Shown in pieces: positions 36,448 through 44,205 of a DNA stretch of 64,000 nucleotides (within the stretch, counting starts at the first letter, position 1; every line of letters begins with the position of its first letter). Below the pieces are notes generated by a model. That model was not told the origin of the DNA, did not search any database, and saw only the letters and a program-made list of their open reading frames with translations. Position numbers and translations under genes: made by a program. Origin of the DNA: Saprospiraceae bacterium (GTDB lineage: Bacteria > Bacteroidota > Bacteroidia > Chitinophagales > Saprospiraceae). Where the stretch lies: positions 186,001 through 250,000 of the forward strand of contig JADKAE010000001.1 in the NCBI GenBank assembly GCA_016715405.1, in the 5' to 3' direction.

Positions 36448-37017
36448 CTACTCCATCAGCGGTATGGTACCGTACATCTTGCCTTGGGCGGTCATTTTCA
36501 GGAGGTAATTCAGTCGTTTTTCCATTTCTTCCGTGCGCAGTTTGCCGGTTTCGACGATCCAGCCCACTTTTAGTCTTTTATATAAATACGGGAATGCCTG
36601 AAAATTGTCCCACACCACGGAATTGACCTTCAGGCGCTCGGCGATCCAATCGGGGATTTCCCAGGGCTCATTGGGCGAGCCGATCTGATTGGCGATGGGT
36701 TCGATGCCTGCGGGAGTCATCAGGCCATTGCGCTGGAGTTTCCATACGCGCTGGCGGTTCAGTTCAGAAAGAAAAGTTTTTTTGCGCCGGGGTGTAGTGC
36801 GTTGTACCCGGCTGTCGGCGTCGTATTTTTTTACGGAACCGTCAATCCAACCGAAGCAGAGACATTCTTCGACCAACTCGTCATACGAGATCGTTACCAC
36901 GCCGGAGGCTTTGATATAGGTTTGCACCCACACCTCTGTTTTCAGGCGGTGGTGCGTTTGCAGCCATTGGCGCCAATCGGCGCGGGTTGCGGGGTAAAAG
37001 ACTTCGGTAATTTCCAT
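36448..37017 (-). CDS. YdeI/OmpD-associated family protein
   Basis: About 189 residues (ATG at 37017 or 37023). The N-terminal part (TRADWRQWLQTHH, VWVQTYIKASG, YDELVEECLCFGWIDG) is the DUF1801-related YdeI domain; RRKKTFLSELNRQRVWKL follows, then a C-terminal helical tail. Such proteins are linked to bacteriocin protection and to the OmpD name only historically; their biochemical role is unknown. Lies just downstream of the AT-rich chemosensory cluster. Confidence 0.87.
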   Translation of the reverse strand: MEITEVFYPATRADWRQWLQTHHRLKTEVWVQTYIKASGVVTISYDELVEECLCFGWIDGSVKKYDADSRVQRTTPRRKKTFLSELNRQRVWKLQRNGLMTPAGIEPIANQIGSPNEPWEIPDWIAERLKVNSVVWDNFQAFPYLYKRLKVGWIVETGKLRTEEMEKRLNYLLKMTAQGKMYGTIPLME

Positions 37018-37063
37018 GGTCAAAGGTTTACGCTTGCCATCCAGACAGTTTCTCCATGAATTT

Positions 37064-37510
37064 TTATATCCGCAGTAAAAAATTCTCTCTTTTCATTGTC
37101 TGGTCTTGATATTGAGATGCCATATGCACTGCTTTTTCCAACGCTTGTTTGAGCATATTAAAATCATATGGTTTGGCAAGGTAAATATTTGCTCCATTGT
37201 AGAATGTTTCTTCGATATCCTTTTCATTGTCGGATGTGGAATAAATGGCTATGAAAATATCTTTTAGATTTGCATTACTTTTGATTTCTTTCAAACATTC
37301 TAAACCATTTTTGGGTAGCATGTTGAGGTCAAGGAAAAGAAGATGAGGTAAAGAGACGTCTTTCATGTTAAGATACTCCATAAGTTGTATTCCATTGTTC
37401 ACTGTATGAACAACGGTTTTAATCTTTAATTCTGAAAAAGCTACTTCAAAAAGAAGCCTGTCCCCTTCATCATCATCGGCAAGTAGAATATGGAATGGTT
37501 CGTCGTTCAT
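37064..37510 (-). CDS. Response regulator (receiver only)
   Basis: A 148-residue single-domain receiver. Acidic pocket LLADDDEGD near residue 10, phospho-Asp in LLFLDLNML at about 59, Thr/Ser in IYSTSD and Lys in AKPYD. The loop after the aspartate reads DLNMLPKNG where the family has DLNMP(R/K)KNG: the conserved proline is displaced by one. No output domain, so it works by protein contact, as in Rcp1-type regulators for phytochrome-like kinases. Starts 12 bases after the large kinase, in the same orientation, and shares its AT-rich codon use. Confidence 0.92.
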   Translation of the reverse strand: MNDEPFHILLADDDEGDRLLFEVAFSELKIKTVVHTVNNGIQLMEYLNMKDVSLPHLLFLDLNMLPKNGLECLKEIKSNANLKDIFIAIYSTSDNEKDIEETFYNGANIYLAKPYDFNMLKQALEKAVHMASQYQDQTMKRENFLLRI

Positions 37511-37522
37511 TAAGAATCGTTT

Positions 37523-40500
37523 TTATCGTGAATTAGGTATATAAATATTAAAAGTAGCTCCTTTATTCAGTTCGCTTGTTGCAACAATAATGCCGTTGTG
37601 GTTTTCAACTATTTTTTTTACGATAGCAAGGCCGATGCCTGTGCCTGTGTATTCCTCTTCGCCATGAAGTTTTTTAAATACTTCAAATATTTTGGTGCTG
37701 AATTCTTTTTCAAATCCGATACCATTGTCGGTAATACTGATATGGCAGTATTCTTTTTGCGGTGGAAGCCCCTCTATATTTAATTCTTCGTATTTAATAT
37801 TCCGGCTCATTATTTTTATATGAGGTGGTGTTTGTGGCCTCGAAAACTTGAGGGCATTGCCAATAAGATTGTGTATAAGTTGGCGAAACTGGAAAGGGAT
37901 AATATGTACGTCGCAGATTTCCATCACTTCAATCACAGCGTGTTTTTCAGCAATTTCTTCTTTAAATTCTTTTTTTACCTCCTCTATAATTATATTGAGG
38001 TCGGTTTTTACAAATTTTCGCTCAACAGCACTGATTCGTGAGAAGGCAAGTAAATCCTGAATAAGTTGCCGCATTTTTTCTGCAGACTGTTGCATGAGGC
38101 GAAAATAATTTTTTCCATTATCGGATAAGTTTTGATTTTCTTTTTCTAAAATTATTCCTGCAAAGATTTGTAATTTGCGAAGCGGCTCTTGCATATCGTG
38201 ACTGGAAACATATGTAAATGCCTCGAGTTCTTTATTCATAATCAATAGTTCTTTGTTTTTATTCTCGAGCGATTCATTAGCTTTTTTCAATTCGCGTGTT
38301 CTTTCGTCAACAGCTTTTTCTAATCTTAATTTTTCTGTTTTTCGTTCGCTTATTTCTTTCTGAAGCAATGCTTTTTCATTCAGTTCTTTTTCTACTATAA
38401 GGTTTCTTACTTCTGTAATGTCAGCGATAACAAGAAGGATTAATTGTTCACGATGCGCTTTCTGTATAACTCGGCTTGCATTGAGTGACATTATTTTTTC
38501 GCCTAAATTCAGAAAGGTATGTTTAACTTCGTAGTTATAGAATTGAGAATTTTTTGGAATGATGTCTTCAAGCAATTCACGAAGTGCGGGAATATTCCAT
38601 TGTTTGTTACCCAAATCATATAAAAGCACTCCCTCGGTTTCTTCTTCGGTAACACCAAATTTTTTGTAAAATGCTTGGTTGGCAGATTTCACCCGAAGGT
38701 CTTTTCCTAAAACAAGCATGGATTCGTGCATGGTGGAAATAATAGCATCGGAATATTCATACGATTCAGTGAGCAGGTCGTTGCGTGTTTGCAATTCCTG
38801 ATTGGTGGTGGTGAGTTCTTCGTTGGCAGATTCTAGTTCTTCTTTTGAAGTTTCTAATTCTTCATTAACAGTTTGCAGTTCTTCGTTGCTCGAAACCACT
38901 TCTTCATGGGCACTTTGCAATTCTTCGACAAATGCTTCCTGTTCCTGTGAGGTCGAAAGCGCATCAGCATGTGCTGCTGCTAATTCCTCTTCTAATTTTT
39001 TTATCCTCCGGTCTTTTGTAAGTGAATTATTTTTCCCGCTATTCGCTTGATCCGAATAAATTTCTGCTTGCTCATGTTCAGTGAAAATAATAAGAATCAA
39101 GGGTTCGTTCCATTCTATCGGAAGCGGAACAATTTCTAAACTTATAATTTTTACCGCCGAATTTATTTTAAATTCAATTCCGGTTTTTCGAATACGCTGT
39201 TGCGTTTTTATGACTTTTGAAATTGCATTACGCAATTCAAAAGCAATTTCAGGTCGTGCCATTTTTAAAATATTAAAAGTGGCTTTACCTTTTGGATGCG
39301 TCAAGAATAAATCGGTTGTGCCGCGAAACTGAACGATTTCCAGTTGGGCATTAATAACAACACTTGGAGGCATAAATTCCGAAATAAGCACGGTATCAAT
39401 AGCATTGTCAAGCCCCTGGCGAGTATCAGAAGTATTTATTTTTGTTTTATTTCGATTACCTAACGGAACATTTTTTTCAGATGTAGTTTGCTGCACAAAG
39501 CGAGGCGAAAGTTCAGGCAGCCTCTTTAAACCTGAATTTATTTTGCGCGAAAATATTTTATACTTTTTATTGGAGCTTGTAAAAAGATGAGCTGACTGGC
39601 TGATGTTTTCTGATTTGCCAAGCATTAAAAATCCATCGTTGTTTAAAGCGTAATGGAAAGTGTTGACCACTTTTTTTTGTGCAGCAGTATCTAAATAAAT
39701 AAAGAGGTTGCAGCAACTGACAAAATCAAGACGCGAAAAAGGCGGGTCGCTTAAAATATTATGCTGCGCGAAGACGCACATATCGCGCACGGCTTTATTC
39801 ACACGGAAGCCACCGTCTGCTTTTGTAAAAAACCGCTGGATGCGCTTTGGCGAAACGGTTTCTAACTCCTGCTTGGTGTAAACGCCAATGCGGGCTTTGC
39901 TTATTGCGTTTCCACTGAGGTCGGTTGCAAAAATCTGAACGGGTACGTGGGTGGTTTGGCTTCCCTGTATCTCAAGCAATGTCATGGCAATGGAATAGGC
40001 TTCTTCGCCTGTTGCACATGCAGGCACCCAAATACGAAGTGACTCTCCCGCTTTTTTTCTTTTGAGCAATTTTGGAAAAAGAGTTTCTTTTAAATACTTG
40101 TGCGTATCGGAGTCGCGAAAAAAACTGGTTACATTAATCAGCAAATCCTGATAAAGAATGCCTATCTCTTCGTTTTTTTGGGTAAGCAGTTTTGCATATT
40201 GTTTGAGTGAGGCTAATTTATACAACAACATTCTGCGAATAATGCGCCTCTTGATAGTATTCATTTTATACGCACTAAAATCAACACCTGCGGTTTTATA
40301 TAATTTGTTGAGAATAATTTTTAAATCAGGGTTGCTGTTGTCAATCAAATCTTCGTTGTTCGTTTTTTTACCATTCGTTATTACAAACGGATGTTTGCTT
40401 AGTCGCGCTAATTCAAGTGCAATTTCTTTTGGCGATAAAATAAAGTCAATCGCCCCTGAGGCTATTGCAGAATGTGGCATACTGGTAAATTTCGCAGTAT

Positions 40501-41005
40501 CGTCTTGCGCAAAAGTTAATCCGCCTTCATGTTTAATATCTTTTATGCCGACTGTGCCATCGCTTGCGCTGCCGGAAAGGACAATACCGATAACTCTTTC
40601 TTTTTGTGCGTGGGCAAGTGAGGAGAAAAGAATATCAATAGAAATTGATGTGCTGCTTTCTGAACGGGGAATTAATTTTATCTGCCCGTCTGTTACTTCA
40701 ATACCTTTATTGTATGGAATGACGAAAACATTATCGGGTTTAATTTTATCCATGTCGTCAATTTCCTGCACTTTCATTTTTGTCTTCTTCGACAAAATTT
40801 CAGTCAACATGCTTTTGTGGTCGGGGCTGAGGTGCTGAACATAAATAAAAGCCATGCCCGTGTTAGGTGGAAGGTATTGTAATAACTCCATCATAGCTTC
40901 CAACCCACCTGCTGATGCACCAATGGCAACAACTGGAAAATGGCTGCCGGATACCGGGGGTGGCCCGGATATGGCGGATTTTGATTCGCTCTTTTTCATT
41001 GTCAT
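37523..41005 (-). CDS. CheB-CheR-PAS histidine kinase fusion
   Basis: A 1160-residue cytoplasmic fusion. Residues about 24-200: CheB methylesterase (VAIGASAGGLEAMMELLQYL with the catalytic Ser; IVLSGSASDG). About 230-490: CheR methyltransferase (VTSFFRDSDTHKYL; WVPACATGEEAYS; FATDLSGNAI; FVSCCNLFIYL). About 540-660: a PAS-like segment. About 660-760: coiled coil dense in Glu, Ser and Leu (EELQSAHEEV, TNQELQTRND). About 765-890: PAS. Then HisKA (VSSHDMQEPLRKLQIF) and HATPase_c (LIHNLIGNALKFSR; ITDNGIGFEKEF; GTGIGLAIV). Known CheB/CheR/PAS kinases link a methylation-like adaptation module to phospho-signalling. No chemoreceptor or CheA/CheW is nearby. AT-rich and flanked by two receivers. Confidence 0.93.
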   Translation of the reverse strand: MTMKKSESKSAISGPPPVSGSHFPVVAIGASAGGLEAMMELLQYLPPNTGMAFIYVQHLSPDHKSMLTEILSKKTKMKVQEIDDMDKIKPDNVFVIPYNKGIEVTDGQIKLIPRSESSTSISIDILFSSLAHAQKERVIGIVLSGSASDGTVGIKDIKHEGGLTFAQDDTAKFTSMPHSAIASGAIDFILSPKEIALELARLSKHPFVITNGKKTNNEDLIDNSNPDLKIILNKLYKTAGVDFSAYKMNTIKRRIIRRMLLYKLASLKQYAKLLTQKNEEIGILYQDLLINVTSFFRDSDTHKYLKETLFPKLLKRKKAGESLRIWVPACATGEEAYSIAMTLLEIQGSQTTHVPVQIFATDLSGNAISKARIGVYTKQELETVSPKRIQRFFTKADGGFRVNKAVRDMCVFAQHNILSDPPFSRLDFVSCCNLFIYLDTAAQKKVVNTFHYALNNDGFLMLGKSENISQSAHLFTSSNKKYKIFSRKINSGLKRLPELSPRFVQQTTSEKNVPLGNRNKTKINTSDTRQGLDNAIDTVLISEFMPPSVVINAQLEIVQFRGTTDLFLTHPKGKATFNILKMARPEIAFELRNAISKVIKTQQRIRKTGIEFKINSAVKIISLEIVPLPIEWNEPLILIIFTEHEQAEIYSDQANSGKNNSLTKDRRIKKLEEELAAAHADALSTSQEQEAFVEELQSAHEEVVSSNEELQTVNEELETSKEELESANEELTTTNQELQTRNDLLTESYEYSDAIISTMHESMLVLGKDLRVKSANQAFYKKFGVTEEETEGVLLYDLGNKQWNIPALRELLEDIIPKNSQFYNYEVKHTFLNLGEKIMSLNASRVIQKAHREQLILLVIADITEVRNLIVEKELNEKALLQKEISERKTEKLRLEKAVDERTRELKKANESLENKNKELLIMNKELEAFTYVSSHDMQEPLRKLQIFAGIILEKENQNLSDNGKNYFRLMQQSAEKMRQLIQDLLAFSRISAVERKFVKTDLNIIIEEVKKEFKEEIAEKHAVIEVMEICDVHIIPFQFRQLIHNLIGNALKFSRPQTPPHIKIMSRNIKYEELNIEGLPPQKEYCHISITDNGIGFEKEFSTKIFEVFKKLHGEEEYTGTGIGLAIVKKIVENHNGIIVATSELNKGATFNIYIPNSR

Positions 41006-41054
41006 TCAGGCAATATCATGATTTTGGAAATCGAAAAACATCTCTCGGACATGT

Positions 41055-41534
41055 TTAACGTTCAGTGCTATCCGGAATTATTATGGAATCGCCTGTAATC
41101 ATAAAATTTTCTTTAAGCGGCAAGGGATTATTTTTCTGCGTTATAAGCATAAGCGCTTCATAAATAACCTTTTTCAGTTGCGAAAAATCAGCAGGCTTGC
41201 AGATGTAATAATGTGCTGCGTCCCTGAAAACCCTCATAACCGCTTCCAGATCCGAAGTAGTGGAAAATATAATAACCGGGAGATTCTGTAGCTCGGTATT
41301 GCGTTTTATTTGTCCTAAAGCTGCAAAACCGTTTTTTCGCGGCATGTTAAGGTCCAAAAATAGCACATCGGGCAGCTTGTTTCCTTTTTTGGTAAGCTCC
41401 TCAATCACCTGTTCGCCATTATGCACAATAGTAAGATGTGCAGATACCGGCAACTCTTCCAAAGCTTCTTTGAAAAGAAGGCAATCGGCTTTGTCGTCAT
41501 CGGCAAGTAGTATGTTGATGTTTTGTATATCCAT
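41055..41534 (-). CDS. Response regulator (receiver only)
   Basis: A 159-residue receiver. LLADDDKADC forms the acidic pocket, the phospho-Asp lies in FLDLNMPRKNG (about residue 62), with FSTTSD and CKPAD downstream. It is the first gene of the three-gene signalling unit and diverges from the RNA gene. A C-terminal tail of about 20 residues (KENFMITGDSIIIPD) follows the domain. Probably phosphorylated by the adjacent kinase. Confidence 0.92.
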   Translation of the reverse strand: MDIQNINILLADDDKADCLLFKEALEELPVSAHLTIVHNGEQVIEELTKKGNKLPDVLFLDLNMPRKNGFAALGQIKRNTELQNLPVIIFSTTSDLEAVMRVFRDAAHYYICKPADFSQLKKVIYEALMLITQKNNPLPLKENFMITGDSIIIPDSTER

Positions 41535-41587
41535 CTTATAAAGTTAGAGAAATTTGTCTTCAGATGCTATAAAAAAAGCAATTATGT

Positions 41588-41625
41588 GTTGCCCCCTCTC
41601 TCACTCCCCCCTCCTCTCCAAGCCA
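41588..41625 (-). repeat. GGGAG-type purine element (reverse orientation)
   Basis: On the minus strand this reads GGCTTGGAGAGGAGGGGGGA then GTGAGAGAGGGGGC, sharing GAGTGAGAGAGGGGG with the element after scpA (about 62911). It lies between the divergent response regulator and the RNA gene, so here it is at a gene start. Confidence 0.5.
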
Positions 41626-41663
41626 GCCTTGAATAAAATTTTTATATTATATGACCCCAACTA

Positions 41664-41694
41664 TTGACAATCCGAAGAATTAGTTTTACTTTTG
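41664..41694 (+). promoter_or_regulatory. Bacteroidota-type promoter of the RNA gene
   Basis: TTG at 41664-41666, a 20-nt spacer, then TACTTTTG at 41687-41694, a full match. Transcription would start near 41700. No protein gene follows on the plus strand for more than 9 kb, so the promoter most simply serves the structured region to about 41988. Confidence 0.68.
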
Positions 41695-41697
41695 ATG

Positions 41698-41988
41698 CAC
41701 GTTTTGAGAGAAAGAGCTTTCAGCTATCCTTTGGGGGGTTATCTCCCCGTTTTCCATTATCACATACCAACACAACGATTTTTCATGCGCTTAGCCATTG
41801 CTATGTCTATTGCAATGGGCTCAAGTCGCTCAAGATATGGCCGTTCTCGGCGCGCTTTGCAGATTATCGGGGGGTAGCTGCAGGGATGAGTCGGAACGGC
41901 CAAAATGAAGACTGCTTATGTGGTCTTAAGAAGTGAGCAGGCCGGTTCCTCTGGGGGGTAGAACTGTGCCACCGCTCACTTCTTTTTT
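41698..41988 (+). ncRNA. Candidate structured small RNA of about 290 nt
   Basis: Between a strong promoter (41664-41694) and a T-tailed hairpin lies a non-coding stretch with several stems: GGGG/CCCC (41733-41748), AGCCATTGC with GCAATGGGCT (41793-41801/41812-41821), TGGCCGTTC with GAACGGCCA (41838-41846/41894-41902) enclosing TGCAG/CTGCA (41858-41862/41878-41882), AAGAC/GTCTT (41908-41912/41923-41927), and an 11-bp terminator stem (41928-41938/41974-41984). Open frames crossing it look like chance. I could not match it to RNase P, tmRNA, SRP RNA or a known riboswitch; the Bacteroidota 6S and Flavo-1-like families remain to be tested. Confidence 0.6.
41928..41988 (+). terminator. Rho-independent terminator
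   Basis: AAGAAGTGAGC (41928-41938) pairs perfectly with GCTCACTTCTT (41974-41984), followed by a run of six T (41983-41988). The loop of 35 nt can form an inner GTTC/GAAC stem. It ends the candidate RNA and precedes the heptamer inverted repeat at 41990. Confidence 0.78.
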
Positions 41989-42058
41989 GTGAACTGTGAA
42001 CAGTGAACTGTGAACTGCTCAATGACCTGTTCACAGTTCACAGTTCACTGTTCACGGT
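41989..42058. repeat. GTGAAC(T/A) heptamer inverted repeat
   Basis: Four heptamers GTGAACT/GTGAACA (41989-42016) followed after a 20-nt turn by their reverse complement (about 42029-42055). Bases 41996-42015 and 42036-42055 are a perfect 20-bp inverted repeat. The right arm reaches the last codons and stop of the minus-strand M28 peptidase (42052), so it sits exactly at that gene end and directly after the RNA terminator. Confidence 0.85.
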
Positions 42059-43652
42059 TTCACATCCACCTCAATGCGCTTATCGCGGTTGGCCAGTTCC
42101 CAGGCGGTATAAAATACCAGTCGGGCGATGGTAGTCATTTTATCAAACATGATCTTGTCCACGTCGTCGGTGGGGCGGTGGTAGTCTTCGTGCACGCCGC
42201 TGAAATAAAAGGCGGCGGGGATGCCGCGTTCGGCGAAGTTGTAATGGTCGGAGCGGTAGTAGTAGCGGTTGGGATCGCTCTCGGCGTTGTAGGTATAATC
42301 CAAAGCAAGCTTGGTATATTTTTCGTTGGCGGCCTCGTTGATCTTGTGCAGTTCGGTGCTGAGGCGGTCGGCGCCGATGACGTAGACGTAGTTGGGATCG
42401 TCTTTGTGTTTTTCGTCGGTGCGGCCTACCATGTCTACGTTGAGGTCGACGATGGTGTTTTCGAGGGAAAGACGGGGTTTTCTGCGTAGTACTGCGAGCC
42501 CAGCAGGCCTTTTTCTTCGCCCGATACCAGCAGGAAGAGCACGCTGCGACGGGGGCCCAGGTTTTCTTTTTTAGCGGCGACAAAAGCCTGCGCAATGTCG
42601 AGTACGGTAGAGGTGCCCGAGCCGTTGTCGTCGGCGCCGTTGTATACGTCGTCGCCGCGTTTGCCCAGGTGGTCGTAGTGCGCCGATATGACTACGATCT
42701 CGTTTTTGAGGTCAGTGCCTTCAACGTAACCCAGCACGTTTTCTCCTTCGAGGGTGCGCACGCGCTTGCGCTGGGTGATTTCGAGGCGGCAGGGCAGCGA
42801 AATGGACTTTGATTTTCCTTTCTTTTGAATGCGCTTGCGGGCTTTTACGACTTCCTTGAACCTGTCGCCGACGATTTGCCGGGCCAGATCGGAGGTGATA
42901 AAGAGGTTATTGGCGTATTTGTCGCCCGCATTTTCGCTTTGTCCGATCTGGAGGCTGGTGCTCGTAATCGCTTTGCGCGCCTGGCCCAGGTTGGCTTTGA
43001 AATCGGTGTCGATAATCAGGACGGCCTTGGCGCCTTTGGCTTTGGCAAGCTGCAATTTATGGCGTACGTCGGTGCTCCATTTGGATACGCCGCGACCGCC
43101 GGTGGCCATCGAAAGGCTATCGGCGCCAAAGGGTTCGCCGCCGTATATCAGGATTACTTTGCCTTTCACATCGACGCCTTCGTAGTCGCTGTATTTTTGG
43201 TCATCGATGCCGTAGCCCAGAAAAACGACTTCATCGGTTTTGTAGGCATCCAAATCGCCGTTTAAGTTGGGCAAGGCGTAATAATCCCAAAGGTGGCGGG
43301 GTTTTTCGTCGTTTACCGCCAGGTTGATGCGATCCCAGTTTTCGGAGATAAAAGATATTTTTTGGAAATAGGAATTATCGTCGCCAATCTTGGGCAACCC
43401 ATAGCTCTCAAAAACCGAAGCGATGTACTGGGCGGCTTTGCGCTGTCCTTCGGTGCCGGTTTCGCGGCCTTCGAAGGCGTCGCCGGCGAGGATGGTGAGG
43501 TGGCGCTGGAGGTCCTGGGCGTCAATGGTTTCCGCCAGTGCCTGGACTACCTCGGTAGATTGTCTTTGTTGCAATACCTTGAGGTCGGCCTGCGCCGGGC
43601 ACCATGTAGTAATGGCCGGCAATGCCAGAAGAAGTAGCAGTTGTTTTTTCAT
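42052..43652 (-). CDS. Exported M28 family metallopeptidase (frameshifted)
   Basis: About 533 residues when repaired. Signal peptide (MKKQLLLLLALPAITTWCPA), a protease-associated domain insert (about 100-240), and the M28 catalytic part: VISAHYDHLGKRGDDVYNGADDNG (two zinc ligands, read in two parts), LVSGEEKGLLGS with the catalytic Glu, and in the second piece VDMVGRTDE and YYYRSDHYNFAERGIPAAFYFSG with later ligands. The frame breaks at 42465-42467, where GGG should be GGGG: the text PSKTPSSTST then becomes PLENTIVDLNVDMVGR. A zinc aminopeptidase-type enzyme, probably periplasmic or surface located. Confidence 0.9.
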
Positions 43653-43667
43653 GTCGGGTGGTTTGAA

Positions 43668-44108
43668 TTAATTACAAGCTATTTTGGCTACGCGCCGGTC
43701 GTGGCGGCCGCCTTCAAAATCGGTATGCAGGAAGGTGTTTACCATGGCCTGGGCAGTTTCGAGACTAACAAAACGCGCAGGTATGGCGAGCATATTGGCG
43801 TTATTGTGTTGGCGGCCCAGGGCGGCCAGTTCTTCCGTCCAGCACAACGCCGCCCGGATACCCTGGTGTTTATTCACCGTGATAGCCACGCCGTTGCCGC
43901 TGCCGCACAATACGATGCCGAGGTCAGCCCTGCCTTGCTCCACGCTATTCGCCGCAGGATGCGCAAAATCGGGATAGTCTACCGATTCTTCAGAGAAGGT
44001 CCCAAAGTCGAGCACGGCCATGCCCTGCTTGACGAGCATAGCTACTATGGCCTCTTTGTATGTGAAGCCGGCGTGGTCGCAGCCGATGGCGATGGTCCTG
44101 GGTGGCAT
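43668..44108 (-). CDS. rpiB: Ribose-5-phosphate isomerase B
   Basis: A 146-residue RpiB (LacAB_rpiB family), interconverting ribose 5-phosphate and ribulose 5-phosphate in the pentose phosphate pathway. The N-terminal IGCDHAGFTYKEA holds the substrate-binding Asp-His, the catalytic Cys is in VLCGSGNG (about residue 70), and NKHQGIRAALCW follows. Length and motifs are normal. Starts immediately downstream of a tandem-repeat element and ends 15 bases before the M28 gene. Confidence 0.95.
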   Translation of the reverse strand: MPPRTIAIGCDHAGFTYKEAIVAMLVKQGMAVLDFGTFSEESVDYPDFAHPAANSVEQGRADLGIVLCGSGNGVAITVNKHQGIRAALCWTEELAALGRQHNNANMLAIPARFVSLETAQAMVNTFLHTDFEGGRHDRRVAKIACN

Positions 44109-44115
44109 CGTGGAA

Positions 44116-44203
44116 AGGGTTTATGAGGGTTTATGAGGGTTTATGAGGGTTTATGAGGGTCAACTTTCATCGACCTTCATAAACCCTCATAACCCTTCAA
44201 AAA
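44116..44203. repeat. AGGGTTTATG tandem repeat with inverted arm
   Basis: Four exact 10-mers AGGGTTTATG (44116-44155) plus AGGGT, a short turn, then the reverse-complement words CATAAACCCTCAT (44178-44190) and AACCCTTC. It fills the 97 bp between the DUF2723 gene stop (44206) and the rpiB start (44108). The same word is present in the opposite orientation at 7470-7489. Confidence 0.88.
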
Positions 44204-44205
44204 CC

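Noticed and set aside
41664..41936. 90-codon open frame in the RNA region
   Set aside because: Begins inside the promoter, has no family resemblance and is crossed by strong RNA stems; a chance frame is more likely.
41698..41988. Riboswitch, tmRNA, RNase P or SRP RNA
   Set aside because: No downstream plus-strand gene, no CCA-type acceptor end, no RNase P core or SRP tetraloop motifs found by eye.
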